Notes: generated from the sequence alone by a model not told the origin. Shown: positions 1 through 11,682, counted from the stretch's first letter. The stretch is DNA of 64,000 nt from Tenebrio molitor (GCF_963966145.1 NC_091049.1:25172001-25236000), one strand, 5' to 3'. Translations and numbers: made by a program.

Positions 1-180
1 ATTATAATAATCGATTAATTTTGAATAAACTTTACTTACCGTTCTAGAACACCAAAAATTACTTACCATCGAGTTTATCGTTAGCAACGAGTAAACAGAG
101 CTTACCATCTTGGAAACAGACGTGGTAAACAACCAAATAGAGTACAATCGCGCAAAAAAGAACTGAACTTTAACTTGGTG
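1..180. repeat. Short duplicated segment, partner at about 17100-17275
   Basis: This stretch is nearly identical to 17100-17275. Read on the minus strand, both copies contain an open stretch ending at a good splice donor (GTAAGTAATT), with residues resembling VCFQDGKLCLLLIANDKLD just before it. It could be a stray exon of an unidentified gene carried along in the duplication. No start, acceptor or family could be assigned. Confidence 0.5.
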
Positions 181-339
181 TTTCTGACAATATGTCATAA
201 TTTTTATAACCTTGTTTGTAAAAAGCCAAATTTACCAAATGTATATTTCTGATTTTTGACTTTATACAATTGTGACGTTTGTCCTAGGTTTTTATGTCCA
301 CCGATAGTACCTATAAATCATATCGATTTAAAACTTATT

Positions 340-3300
340 TTTTATGCTAAGTTTTACCATTACAAAGATAACGAATTTTATACTTCCATTAGCCTATTGC
401 CTTAAAGTGAGGTCATTAGTATCGCAAGGCTATAACGATTAACAGAAAAAACATTGGAAAAGTAAAGAGAATTTTTTTTTTTTTATTTTGCTTGGTAAGT
501 AACGTCCGTCAAAGTTTTCACATATTGACGTCACATTGAGAGTAAAAAAATCAAAATGGAAAAAATGATATCTAAATAATTTACCTCCAAAACGCAATTT
601 ATTGTCTCGTAAGTGAAGGCTTTATGTGTGTGACAAATACAAAATAATAACTTATTCTTTAGAGGCAATTTTAAAAAATGCAGAAACCCGAAAAAACTCA
701 ACTCAAAAGAAAAATCCATCCGAAGGACAGAGCAAATTGTCTGTCACAGTTCTTGTTTTGGTAATTTTCTCTCGACGAGAATCTTTTTTGACCTGATCAA
801 AACTTTCAGTTGGCAGTTACCAATAATCATAAAATATTACAAGAACGACTTCACCGAAGAAAATCTTTATCCAAATCTCGCCGAGCACAGTTCCGAAGAC
901 CTGGGAAATGAACTGGAAGAAAAATGGCACAAAGAAGAGAAGTCTTGCAAAAGACCCTCTCTATTGAGGGTACTGTACGGAATGTTTGGTAGAAAATACA
1001 TCGCTTACGGTGTTTTAATGCTGCTACTGGAGCTTGCTACCACGTACGTATGCATCTCGATATTTCGCGAAAGAAAATCTTTCCTATTTCAGATTTTTGC
1101 CACCCCTCTGTTTGAAACAATTGCTGAAGTATTTGGATCCGCAAGTCAAAAGTATCACAAAACAAGAGGCCTGTATGTTTGCTTTAGCAATTGTACTGTT
1201 GAATCTCCTCCGAGTCTTGTACACTCACCACTTGTATTCAGAACTCGTTTCTTTGGGAATAAAAGTTCGCATAGCTTGTTCTTCCCTCGTCTACAGGAAG
1301 TACTTGAAACTGAAAAAAGAGACTTGTCAAAAATTCACTTTGGGTCAAATGGTTAATTTATTGTCTAATGACGTTGAGAGATTCATTGATGTGCTTGTCT
1401 TTTTTCATAACACCTGGATCGGTCCTGTCAAGATTCTAGTAGGGTTGTATTACTTGGACGTTGTTTTGGGGAAAACTGTCATTGTCGGATTTCTGATATT
1501 ATTTCTGTTTATTTTTCTCCAAGGTCTGTGGTTCCTAATGGTTCAACTAAATTACAAAATTTGTTTCAGCTTATACGGTTAGGCATATCGCAAATCAGAA
1601 CTTGAGAGTTGCCCCAAAGACTGATCACAGGATTCGTCTAATGAGCGATATCATTTGTGGAATTCAAGTTATCAAAATGTATACTTGGGAAAAACCTTTC
1701 TCCAAACTAGTGGATCTTTCTAGAAAGTGAGTACTTATTAATATTATTATTGATATTCTTATAAATTTGCATCGCATTCAACTTTCTTCTTCTTCATTTT
1801 TTCTATATTTTTCCTATCTTTTTGTTCTCCTGATTAAACTGTCGTTTGAAATCAGTAACTAATTTAGATTTTTTTATAGACATCTGTTTGTTCTTATTTT
1901 CAGAACTGAAATTGCACAACTGCTCAAACCTAACCTTCTCCGGATCACTAATTTGTGTTTTAGTCTCTATCTAGACAAAATAGCAGTTTTCTTTTGTGTT
2001 TTGACCACTCTCTTAACTAAATCACCATTTACGGCGCAATATTTTTTGTGTTGTTCAACTTGTTCAGAAATTTGACTCTCACAGTAATGAAACGTACGGC
2101 ATACGCTTTCATTTTTTACGCAGGAGCCAAAAGTTCTCTTCAAAGGATTGAAAAATTCTTACTTTGCGAACATCAAGAATCTCAACATTTGAGCAACAGA
2201 AAAGAAACGTACAACAAAATTGTCGACAGCTCTTTGTCCACGTCGCCTCAAGCCATTTACACATCAGGTTTTTGTATTAAACATGTTGTGGTAAAATATG
2301 AAAAAAGTGCGGTATTAAACGATGTCAGCATTGAAGTTTCTTCTGGAGAATTGGTGGGCATTGCAGGAGCGGCCGGCAGCGGCAAATCAACACTCCTCCA
2401 AGTCATACTGAAAGAAGTTGAGCCAACCAAAGGGTTTGTTGATATCGAAGGAGCAGTGTCTTATGCCGCGCAAGAAGCCTGGATTTTTTCGGCCAGTGTC
2501 AGACAAAATATTCTGTTTGGTCAAGAAATGGATCAGGACAAGTACCAAAAAGTGATCAGAGTGTGCGCTTTGGAAGACGATTTATCTCTTTTTCCTCACG
2601 GTGACCAAACACTGGTGGGAGAGAGAGGTGTGATGTTGAGTGGAGGCCAGAAAGCTAGAATCAGCTTAGCTAGAGCTGTGTACAGAGACGCTGACATCTA
2701 CCTTCTAGATGATCCTCTGTCGGCGGTTGACGCTCACGTAGCTGAACACATCTTCAACGAATGCATTTTAAATTATTTGAAAAGCAAGAGTGTCGTTCTG
2801 GTCACCCACCAAATCAAATACCTGTCAAAAGTCACTCACGTGTATTTCATAGAAAACGGAAAACTGACAGCTGGTTAAACACTTGATAAATTTAAGAAAT
2901 TGACACATAATAATGAAATCGAAACAGTCCCCTTGGAGAGGCTTGACGCGGTGCCAGAAGTTAAAGAACACCATACCTCAGAGGCTACTTCTCAAAATAT
3001 GTACAAAAAATATTGTTTTGCAGGTCACTGGTTAATGTTTCTCTTGATCCTCTTCATGTTTGGATTTGGTCAAATTTTAATCAGCGGTATTGATTTCTTT
3101 GTCGCCTTTTGGCTTGACCTAACAGAAAATCCGAATCATTTTGGTTTTGAGTTTTTCTTGACAACATATGCCTCTCTCACAGTGATTTTAGTGTTATTAG
3201 TTCACTTATTATTATTCTTCTATGTGAAATATTTCATAAACGTTTCAAACAAGTTACATGAAGCAATGTTCGATACAATTCTGAAGGTACCGATAAAATT

Positions 3301-6115
3301 TTTCAATTATCATTCTTCTGGAGGCATTTTAAACAGATTCTCGAAAGATATGATGTGCATCGATCAGAATATTTCAGTATTTTTATTTGAAGTCATAACC
3401 ATCATGTTCAACGTAATTGGAATATTCGTAGTCATCTCTATTTCAAACTACTGGTTAATATTGCCTTCGATTGGAATCATTATCCTTTTTTACGTATTTT
3501 TATATCTATTCAAGCCTATCAACAAGAGTATCCGAAGAACTGAAGGAATAGGTAAGTTTTGTTGCTTTTAATTTTCTTCTAATAGCTTTATACATTTTAG
3601 TAAAAAGTCCAGTACTGAATCATTTTGTAGCGTCAGTACAAGGATTAACTACTATTAGAGCCTTTGATGCCCAAAAATGTTTGCAGCAGGAATTTGACCA
3701 CCACCAAGACGTCCACGCTTCTGCTACTTACTTGTTAAAAACCATCGTTTATAGTTTTACTTTTTGGGTTGATATGATTTGTTTAATGTACATAGTACTT
3801 ATTATTTTCAGCTTTCTACTCTTCGAATCTCGTAAGTTTGATCAACGTTGTCGATATCTAAAAAGAATTCGTTTGTAGAATCTACTGCATCAAAGATGAG
3901 TTTAGCAATCACTCAATCACTCGATCTGATAGGAACGGTTCAAGGAGGAATGAAAATGTGGAGTTACGTCGATTCTCAGATGTCTTCTGTAGAACGAGTT
4001 CTGGAATACTCCGACCTCACTCCTGAAGAAGACAATGGACATTTTGTGCCAGAAGAAACGTGGCCTCAAGAGGGAAGCGTCGAATTCAAATCTGTGACTA
4101 TGCAATATTCGCCGGAGAAACCGCTGGTCCTCAGCCAAGTATGTTTCACTGTCAAATCTGGAGAGAAACTGGGAATTGTTGGTAGAACTGGAGCTGGAAA
4201 AACTTCCCTCGTGTCTGCTCTGTTCCGGTTGTTTCACTTTGAAGGTACCATTCTTATCGACGGAGTAGACACAAAATCGGTACCTCTCCAAATCGTTCGT
4301 GCGAAGATCTCAATCATTCCTCAAGATCCAGTTTTGTTTATTGGATCGTTGCGCAAGAATCTGGATCCGTTTGGCGAATACTCTGACTGTCAAATCTGGC
4401 AAGCTCTGGAAGAGGTCCAGATGAAGAATCTGATCGTTAGTCTTCCTTCTGGTCTGGAAACTGTGGTCATCGAAAAAGGAAACAACTTCAGCGTGGGACA
4501 AAAACAGTTGCTTTGTTTGGTTCGAGCCATTTTACGCAACGCTAAAATCATCGTGTTGGATGAAGCCACTGCTAGTATTGACTTGGAAACAGATGAGCTA
4601 ATACAATTGACGATTAGAAGAAGATTCAAGGAGTGCACGGTTTTGACCATAGCGCATCGTTTGAATACCGTTATGGATTCGGACAAAATCTTGGTAATGG
4701 ATTCTGGACGAGTCGCCGAATTTGGAGAGCCGCAGCAGCTTTTGCAAGATACAGATGGAATGTTTTACAGCTTGGTTACTCGAAATTCAAAGGAAGACCT
4801 AGGGAACATGTGAAAACAGAAGTGTTGTTTCGTTGGTGTCTAGAAGGGTCTTTCGAACATTTTCCAAGTATTTTATATTCAAGCTTGATCTTTCTGTGAT
4901 CCTGTTGTACCGATCCACCTCTGCAACGCGCACCCTTCTGTTTCGATTTAAGCAATAGTTTTGGTAAAATGTGATACCAAGAAAAATGTGAGAAGTTAAA
5001 TATATAAGTAATAAACAAGCAAATTTTAAACACTGCTATTTAATTATTTCAAGAAATCGAAAAATTCTACTGGTCAGATCTTCTCTACTCGAGTTTTTTA
5101 AATAATTAAAATTAAAATTTAAAGCTAAGGATATGTCGCATCGAGATAGATTGATATAATTCTACTAGTAAATTTGTACCAAGTGGATACGTCTCTTTCA
5201 TATTATCAGGTATTTTCAAAGCTAACGATTATGCCTATTAGGTACTTTATCACTTTAATCTACTGTCTAGACTGTCTCATTTGTAAACCAAAAAAATGCA
5301 ATGAAATTAAAAATTCATTTGAATTTGAATAATTATTTTTTTTTAGGAATAAACACACTCATCAAAGAATTTAATTTACATTTAGTCTTATTTGCTGACA
5401 AAAAGATTAACATCTAAACTGTTTGCAACACAATTCTGAATCCTAACTTTTAATGCTTTTGGTAGAGTTTATCCTCAGTAAGAACCTAGAATGTGTGTGA
5501 AAGATAAAATAAAACTCACTCTTCGCATTTCGATTCTAGCTGAATTTGTGTCATATCAGTTATTGATTGATTGTTTAATTTAGCGTTTAACAAAATGCCC
5601 TGAAACTATTCGACAAAGTAGAAGAATCCGTCCTAGACAGAAAGACAGTATGGTTTTTGTTGTATTTTTTGTTTTGGTAAACTTCCGCGTAGGTCTTGCA
5701 CAATCAACTTATCTTAGGTTTCAGCTGGTCCTTGCCTTTGTTTGAAACAATCAAGATGTCCATAGAGATGATAAAATGCCTTTTTTCTGAGCGGAGTAGA
5801 AGTACTTCAAGTCCTAGGAGTAGAAGTGTCCCATTGGCGGCTCGACCGAGTCAAATGTAAGGTCATTTGTATTTGTCACGTTTTATTTATCAATTACACG
5901 AAATATGTAATAATTAAATTATTCCTATTAAATAAAAGTCTCAAAAAAAGCGAAACATCGAAATTATTACCCAATATTTAACAGCTTCCGATATGGCCGC
6001 CCGTTGTGGGCGTGTCCACGGCGTGGATATACCTAGTATAGATGTCAGATGTAATGATGTCAAAATTAAAAAATAACGAACGATGCAAGAATTACAGAAA
6101 TCGAGGTTTTTTACA
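340..6115. repeat. Segmental duplication, copy A (partner 21690-27640)
   Basis: About 5.8 kb, including the whole ABCC gene and its flanks, reappears at 21690-27640 with only scattered substitutions and small indels. The left flank (from AAGTTTT-CCATTACAAAGATAACG) and the right flank (through the TATGGCCGCCCGTTGTGG block near 5990) both match. Homology then continues at 6116-6560 against 30175-30480, because copy B is interrupted after 27640 by a 2.5-kb insertion. Introns are as similar as exons, so the event is recent. Confidence 0.9.
678..4813 (+). pseudogene. ABCC (MRP4-like) transporter copy 1, disrupted
   Basis: Seven exons can be placed: 678-760, 810-1043, 1093-1523, 1570-1726, 1904-3551, 3601-3831 and 3879-4813, with introns of 46-49 bp except intron 4 (177 bp). 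The order is TMD1 (with the ABCC motif RIRLMSDIICGIQVIKMYTW), NBD1 (Walker A GAAGSGKST, signature LSGGQKA, Walker B IYLLDDPLSAVD), TMD2 and NBD2 (Walker A GRTGAGKTS, signature FSVGQKQ, Walker B VLDEATASID). Such proteins are plasma-membrane exporters of conjugates and organic anions. Three lesions are visible: one base is missing in the A-run at 2019-2021, a TAA replaces GAA at 2876-2878 just after NBD1, and 24 bp are deleted in TMD2 (near 3150) relative to copy 2. The frame reopens downstream, so decay is recent. It is called a pseudogene because of the nonsense codon. Confidence 0.88.
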
Positions 6116-6606
6116 CACGCAAATATGAAAAATCACAGCAAAAACGCTCCGAATCGGAATTTCCACGTGGAACTTGCTTATTTCGGATTAAAACGATGCA
6201 GGAATTACAGAAATCAAGGTTTTAAGTCGCTAACTTATCTCTAAATTGTTTTTTACAGACGCTAATATAAAAAATCACAGTAAAAACTTGCTCATTTCGG
6301 ATTAAAATGAAGCACAATTACAGAAATCGAGGTTTTAAGACGCTAACTTCGTTCAGTGTTAAAAAGTAAACAGCTGTAAGTTGTAATCGTTTGGTATTCA
6401 CGTTTTGATAATTTTTGTTATGTTTAGCGAATATCTGAATTATGTTTGATACAACTGAAAACGAAATGCATTGCACCCCACCAAAATAGACGCAGATCGC
6501 GGCAAACTCAATGTAGGATGTAGTTCCCTAGAGGAAGAATTATAAATTATTATTGTAGGTTATGTCTGACCGGCGCTTGTGATGCGATGAATTCACCAAT
6601 TTGACA
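4814..6606. other. Non-coding 3' flank of ABCC copy 1
   Basis: No gene was seen. An AATAAA lies near 5010 (as in copy 2 near 26535) and may be the polyadenylation signal. Most of this stretch is duplicated at 26340-27640 and 30175-30480. It contains short internal repeats around the phrase AATTACAGAAATC (6090, 6190, 6315). Confidence 0.6.
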
Positions 6607-7239
6607 ATGAGAGATATCGAAGAATTACAAATCGCGATCGTTCACCATTTTGAGAAAGTTTTACCTGGAAATTTGTTGAAAGTTGAAAGTACATCGGATA
6701 ATTTAGGTAGTGTTGTAAACGTTACTAATATTATGAAAATGTCAAGTAAGTACCAATAATATTACAAGGGAAGTAGGAATTACTGTTGCCTTAAAATTTG
6801 AAAATTGTAATATTAATGCAATTGCAGGAAAAAAATGAGTTCTTGTCCGATTTTTTTTTGTGATCCGCTTGAAGATAAAATAGTGTATATCATTTAGAGG
6901 AGAAGGTATTTTTGTGCTTCGCCCAGTTGCGCCCTCAACTGCGTCTCGGTTTTCAATCTCTGGGCTTGGCACAAAAAGACTCACTTCTACTCTTTATGAT
7001 ATAATATATTATTCTTTAAGTCATTCTTGACGTGATAACCAAATCATTATTCCTTTACTTAATTAGTCATAATTGATTATTATCTTACATTTTTTGACAT
7101 TCGTGTCTGGATTTCAGCAACGGTTCTGATTAAATGTGGTCCTAAGAAAAATCAAGACACGATTCTAGATAGATTCATTGCGGAGAAAAAGGGTTTGCTA
7201 GTTGAGCTGTTGCACTACTTGGTGTCATTATGGTATTAG
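6607..7239 (+). pseudogene. Two-exon gene fragment, possibly CHK/ecdysteroid-kinase-like, broken
   Basis: An exon from ATG 6607 to 6745 (MRDIEELQIAIVHHFEKVL..., donor GTAAGTACC) can be joined in frame to an exon starting at 7118 after GGATTTCAG, giving ...MSTTVLIKCGPKKNQD... before a TAG at 7237-7239. The combination of an N-terminal helix, a 'DNLGSVV' strand and 'VLIKCGPK' loosely resembles the N-lobe of insect CHK/ecdysteroid kinase-like proteins. Another frame stays open beyond the stop (7240-7440). I infer a truncated, frame-shifted gene start; the family assignment is weak. Confidence 0.3.
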
Positions 7240-7489
7240 ATTTGATCTGGACTTCTTTGACTCTCCAGTTGTTCCTTCAGGGACTGATAAACTTGTTGGA
7301 TTAGAAGTTTTGGATGATGCTGTCGTACCGGATCCCATCGAAACTAATGTGAAGACCAATGGTAATCTTCACGTTGATAATATTTGTCCTTGTAGCTTAA
7401 TACTAAAGATGATACGAATTTTATTTCGCACTTTTAGCATTTGAAAATTTTCGAATCATTTGGCGCAACAAATTAGCGAAAAATTTTAG

Positions 7490-7722
7490 CTGCGATTTAC
7501 CTCTATTTATCAAGCATTACAAGAATGATTTCGCATAGAACGACGGAAATTATTCGACCTTGCTCAACACAATTTTAAGAAACTAGGAGACAAACTGAAG
7601 AAGAATTGATTGAAGGAAAAACCTTCTCGCAAGAGGTCCAGGTTAAGAGGTTTTCAAATGTTCAAATGTTCAAAATAATTGACTTATGGTGTTTTACTAC
7701 GTATACTACATCTGATAGTCAC
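7490..7722 (+). pseudogene. ABCC exon 2 relic (with exon 1 trace at about 7408-7440)
   Basis: The acceptor TTTTAG is followed by CTGCGATTTACC and a reading similar to exon 2 of the intact ABCC copies (IKHYKNDF, then KLGDKL, RKRS...). It ends at the exon-2 donor GTCAC|GTACGT. Several stop codons and frameshifts are present. It lies 43 bp from the 3' end of a minus-strand ELOVL pseudogene, the same arrangement seen at 30.6, 37.5 and 41.9 kb. Confidence 0.7.
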
Positions 7723-7765
7723 GTACGTTAAGACATAACAAAAAATCATAAAATCACAGAAATCA

Positions 7766-8174
7766 TTATTTATTTTTCTTCTTATTTAAATACGTATTTT
7801 TATAGAATTTTCCAGATAAATATATAAAAAATCCCACATTGATGGTAAAGAGCGCCATCCACCCTTTTGGATAAGTGCAGTTAACATTCACAACCGCTGG
7901 AAGTATGCTAATAAATATTAAACAATGCTGAACCTGAGAACAATAAAAATAACGTTTAAATTTTAAATTGTTAAAACACCAGTTGTGAAAAATTTTCTAA
8001 CTTACTATTTGCAGCAAAATCACGTATTCTTTCCACCAAATGCTGTAGCTTGGGTCCCAAGCACTGCATAAATAGTACACGTACATGATGCAGTGGATCA
8101 GTGTGTTATAGAGCGCCACAAAAGCAAACTGACCACCAGGAAAGTATTTTCCAGAGATCCACGTCGCCACCAGG
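7766..8174 (-). pseudogene. ELOVL elongase relic E1: last two exons only
   Basis: Exon 5 (7766-7933, 168 nt, ending ...YLNKKKNK stop) and the 3' part of exon 4 (8006 to about 8174) are preserved with the usual 72-bp intron. The remaining exon-4 residues include SGKYFPGG and the IHCIMYVYY motif of elongases. Exons 1-3 and the HVYHH histidine box are missing: homology stops abruptly at about 8174, where a mariner remnant begins. The sequence is closest to locus E4 (both read SIWW without the KD dipeptide). It cannot make an active elongase. Confidence 0.85.
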
Positions 8175-8345
8175 AATGGGTACAAAAAATTATAATGGAC
8201 GTTTTTTGTTGTTATTTAATTCAAAATTCCACCTATGTTCTAGCCTTTCAGCTTTTAAAATAAATAAAAATCTCTAGGTGCGAAGTCAGGTCAGTCGGAT
8301 GATTCCACCACTCGCCCACGGCTCGTGTTGGAATTTTCTCGCTTT
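8175..8345 (-). mobile_element. mariner transposase remnant
   Basis: The minus strand contains a degraded PDLAPSDFYLF-like motif (the third catalytic D region of mariner transposases), shared with 11990-12060 and 32110-32180. No open reading frame survives. The block abuts the truncated end of ELOVL relic E1 and may mark the deletion junction. Confidence 0.55.
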
Positions 8346-9110
8346 GAATATTGTAGCTGTCCGAATAGGTTCGATAAATTAAGAATTTTAATTTTTAAAA
8401 TAATTTTAACAAAATGTGTTAAATACCGTTCATTTGCGACAAAAATACTGATCAGTTGTAAATTTTATTGATGCCTTTGTCGGCAAGAGTGGTACCACAT
8501 TCCTCAAGTGAAATCTGCCAACCTTTCTTTGAAAATGCAGGTACGCGTCCGGTCCGAACACAACACAAAGATAACAATTTTCATGAGAAAAGAAACATTG
8601 CAAAATTTACTCGTTCGACAATTTGGGGAGTCCAGTTAAAATTAGGGGATAATTGAATTAATGAATTGGATGTTAGCAGGTTTCAAATTGAGAGAACCAC
8701 CAAATCAATGTTCATTAGGTTAATTTACTTTTTTTAGCACTCAAATTTGTGGCATATTTGAAATTAAAGGGCGAGAATTGCAAATTAGAAACAGAGTGCT
8801 TTATCGTAGAAAATAACTAGAACCGTTTGCACTTTTAGTTAGAAAAGTAACAAAGCAAAGTAGAAAGGGAGTCGGTAGAAAACAGAGACAACAGGGTAAC
8901 GGTAAAGCCAGGTAGTCGTAGAAATCAGAGGTGTGAGTGAGAGAGAGAGAGAATGAAAATTACCAATTAATTATTAATTAGAACAGTTTTGGGGAATCAA
9001 ACCAATGTAGAACAATTTTTAGAAGTAACAGATCAACAGAATTTAGTTGCATGACATGGCACTTGCGTAACAGCGTTTCAAGCCCAATTTAGGTTCCAAA
9101 ATAATGTTAA
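8346..9110. other. No gene seen
   Basis: AT-rich sequence with a short GA-dinucleotide run near 8938-8952 and no convincing ORF, RNA gene or element end. Confidence 0.5.
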
Positions 9111-9211
9111 TTTGTTTCATTTTAATTCTGTTTGTTTCATTTTAATTCTGTTTGTTCCATTTTTAATTCTGTTTGTTCCATTTTAATTCTGTTTGTTTCA
9201 TTTTAATTCTG
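9111..9211. repeat. 20-bp minisatellite, five units
   Basis: Five head-to-tail units of TTTGTTTCATTTTAATTCTG (one is 21 bp, two have TTCC for TTTC). A degraded extra unit occurs near 9265-9295. It sits just upstream of an ABCC exon-3 relic. Confidence 0.9.
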
Positions 9212-9354
9212 TTTAATTCTTGGTGCTGATTTTTATGATTGTATAAAATCAGCAATTCAGTGTTCTGTTTAATTCTGTTTGTTCCGTTTTAATTGTCACG
9301 TAAGCAAAAATTTTGGCATTTCGTCTAATACCTACATAACATTTCCAATTGCAG

Positions 9355-9660
9355 GCTTTTGCAACCTTTGCATTTGAAACAATCTCTGGAATATTACGAT
9401 CCGCCACAGAAAAACATCACCAAGCGACAAGTCTGTCAGCTCTTTGCATTAGCAATTATTTTCCTGGATTTTCTGCGAGTTCTAAATTTTCACCACTTCA
9501 ATTTTGAATTCTCTTCTGTCGGGTTGAAAGATTGTGCCGCATATACAGGAAATATCTCAAGTTAAAGAGGGAAACGTGCCAAAAATACACTTTGGGTCAA
9601 ATGGTTAATTTATTATCTAATGACATTGATCGATTTATAGATGCAAATTTTACACCAATT
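9355..9660 (+). pseudogene. ABCC exon 3 relic
   Basis: After an acceptor-like AATTGCAG, the sequence reads LLQPLHLKQSLEYY, then KNITKRQVCQLFALAI, and after a one-base frame change YRKYLKLKRETCQKYTLGQMV and NLLSND. These match exon 3 (TMD1) of the complete ABCC genes. The preceding 60 bp resemble intron 2, including the donor GTAAGC near 9300. It is broken by the frameshift near 9545 and lost after about 9660. Confidence 0.75.
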
Positions 9661-9833
9661 TCTGACGTTAAGAAACGTCACATTTTTCATAACTGTCAAG
9701 TAACTGTGAAGTGGTTACGTAAATACTTTACACAACTGAACAATGGCCATGTTTTAAAGCATGCATACAATGAAGTGAATAATTTATTTTAGGATTTAGA
9801 AACGTTTAAAACGAAATTATTAATGAAATTATA

Positions 9834-10109
9834 TTGGGTGATTTAAAATGATTGTGGATAAGTATGGCAACTATGTACAAAAATGTATGTGGCAATTGTG
9901 CGGGTGGGGTAGAGTTGACATTTGTATGACATTTCATAAGCGTGCATTTGATTTTTTTTTATACCATTGCACATTGATTTGACAATCCTCAAAATTGCGC
10001 GACTATGGAACTGTCAAAGAAATGTCAACTTTATCCTACCTACACAGTTGCCACATAAATTTTCGTACATAGTTGCCATCCTTATCCACAATCATTTTGA
10101 AACACCCAA
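9834..10109. mobile_element. MITE-A copy 1 (276 bp, TA target duplication)
   Basis: Ends TTGGGTG...CACCCAA with extended inverted repeats (ATGATTGTGGATAAG and its complement, then TGGCAACTATGTAC). TA flanks both sides (9832-9833 and 10110-10111). The same 276-bp element is at 34030-34305, and a copy with a nested insertion is at 13276-13883. The TA duplication suggests a Tc1/mariner-type non-autonomous element. Confidence 0.88.
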
Positions 10110-10117
10110 TAATATTT

Positions 10118-10366
10118 TGTAATTATAATTGTCTCCCGGTTTTGGAATGAAATTTGAAAAATCAACAGTTTTGAACAATGTCAATATTAAAGTTCTTTCT
10201 GGAGAATTAGTGGGTACGACAGGAGCAGCCGGCAGTGGCAAATCATCACTTTTTCAAGTGATAATAAAAGAAGTTGAGCCAACCAAAATGAGAAAAAAAA
10301 ATAGCGCGAGAAAGAGGATTCCAAGAGACCATCCCTCTTCAGAGCACTGTTCCGGATCTTGTAACT
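10118..10366 (+). pseudogene. ABCC chimeric relic: NBD1 P-loop piece joined to exon 2 piece
   Basis: 10129-10288 encodes FEKSTVLNNVNIKVLSGELV and a Walker A GAAGSGKSS, matching NBD1 of the intact genes. It then runs directly into about 10289-10366, which matches the RKR...HPSS...SEHCS section derived from ABCC exon 2. The same fusion occurs at 13921-14143 and 34325-34540, each preceded by MITE-A and followed by an ELOVL 3' end, so the deletion that made it predates the duplications. Confidence 0.75.
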
Positions 10367-10527
10367 AAACACCGTTTACGTTGTTTTGGCATTATAGGAA
10401 AATGGGGTTAGTTGAACATAATGCCAGCTACACATTTTGATGTCAAGGCAATGACAGGCCGGCCTAAATTTATTGTCCGCCATAGTACGTAGAGACATAA
10501 CAAAAAATCATAAAACTACAGAAATTA

Positions 10528-11536
10528 TTATTTATTTTTCTTCTTACTTAAATACGTATTTTTATAGAATCTTGCAAATAAATATATAATAAATCCCACA
10601 TTGATGATTAAGAGCGCCGCCCACCCTTTTGGATAAGTGCAGTTAACATTCACAACTGCTGGAAGCATGCTAATAAATACTAAACAATGCTGAACCTGCG
10701 AACAATAACAATGACATTTAATTTTTAAATTATTAAAACACCAGTTGTGAAAAATTTTCCAACTTACTATTTGCAGCAAAGTCACGTATTTTTTCCACCA
10801 AATGTCTTTGCTGTAATTTGGGTTCCAAGCACTGAGTAAATAGTACACGTACATGATGCAGTGGATCAGCGTGTTGTAGAGCGCCACATAAATGGCCTGA
10901 CCACCAGGAAAGTATTTTCCAGAGACCCACGACGCCGTCAGGACGCCGATGTGATGATAAACATGCAAGAAGGAAATTTGCCGTTCTTTCTTCCGCAAAA
11001 CGTAAAACACCTTAAACATTTCGATTAGCTAGGACGTAAAAGAAATGCAGTTAAACGTACAGTTTCAACTAGATCAAAGTACTTGAGCAGAAGATAAGAA
11101 TGGTGTACTCTCAAAGCCAGTGTAGCTTCGGGACTCTCTGATTTGTCCGAAGGAATACAGAAGAAACTCTGATTCCGCAAATAAGTTGCTGCCTAACGTA
11201 TGAATTTATGAATTAGTAATTTGATTGTTCTATTGCTCACTCACCATTATAAATATTCCCAGGTTTAAAAAAATTTGAAGGATATTGTAGACGACTAGAA
11301 TTTTTTTTAATTCGAGTGTTTTCCTCTCCTTCATAAAATTTGGGCCTAGTTTGTAGATGAGTAACAGATAGCACGCTATTATCGTGATCAGTTGCACAGG
11401 TGTCCTCATAAGAATTCGATCCATTCGAGGATCTGAAAATATCCCTGTGAAAATTGAAAACTCCTCGGGACACTTTACCGGAAATAGGCGGTGAGTCCGT
11501 CAAGAATTCGAACACTTTATCCAACATCGTCGACAT
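10528..11536 (-). CDS. ELOVL very-long-chain fatty acid elongase E2, intact
   Basis: Five exons: 11479-11536, 11245-11432, 11061-11192, 10768-11010 and 10528-10695, separated by introns of 46, 52, 50 and 72 bp; all junctions keep frame, giving 262 aa. ELOVL proteins are multi-pass ER membrane condensing enzymes that add malonyl-CoA units to acyl-CoA. Visible hallmarks are DPRMDR near the N-terminus, KLGPNFM...ERK, the histidine box HVYHH, the NTLIHCIMYVYY motif, QIVQH, and a lysine-rich tail (SKKKNK) that may serve as an ER-retention signal. The start is the ATG of MSTMLDK; an upstream in-frame ATG (MCANLCK) is also possible. It lies about 160 bp beyond an opposite-strand ABCC relic. Substrate chain length cannot be read from the sequence. 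Confidence 0.92.
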
Positions 11537-11682
11537 TTTGCACAAATTTGCACACAAACCACCGCCGATTGACTATTCTTTCAAATCAGTCCGCGACTCA
11601 ATAAGTAAGTTAAATTCGGCAAACGTCAGCAAGTTTCCAATGAAACTGTTTAAAAACTGTGGACAAACATGAATGTCTCCAT

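Noticed and set aside
9111..9211. CRISPR-like repeat array
   Set aside because: Units are directly adjacent with no spacers and the genome is eukaryotic.
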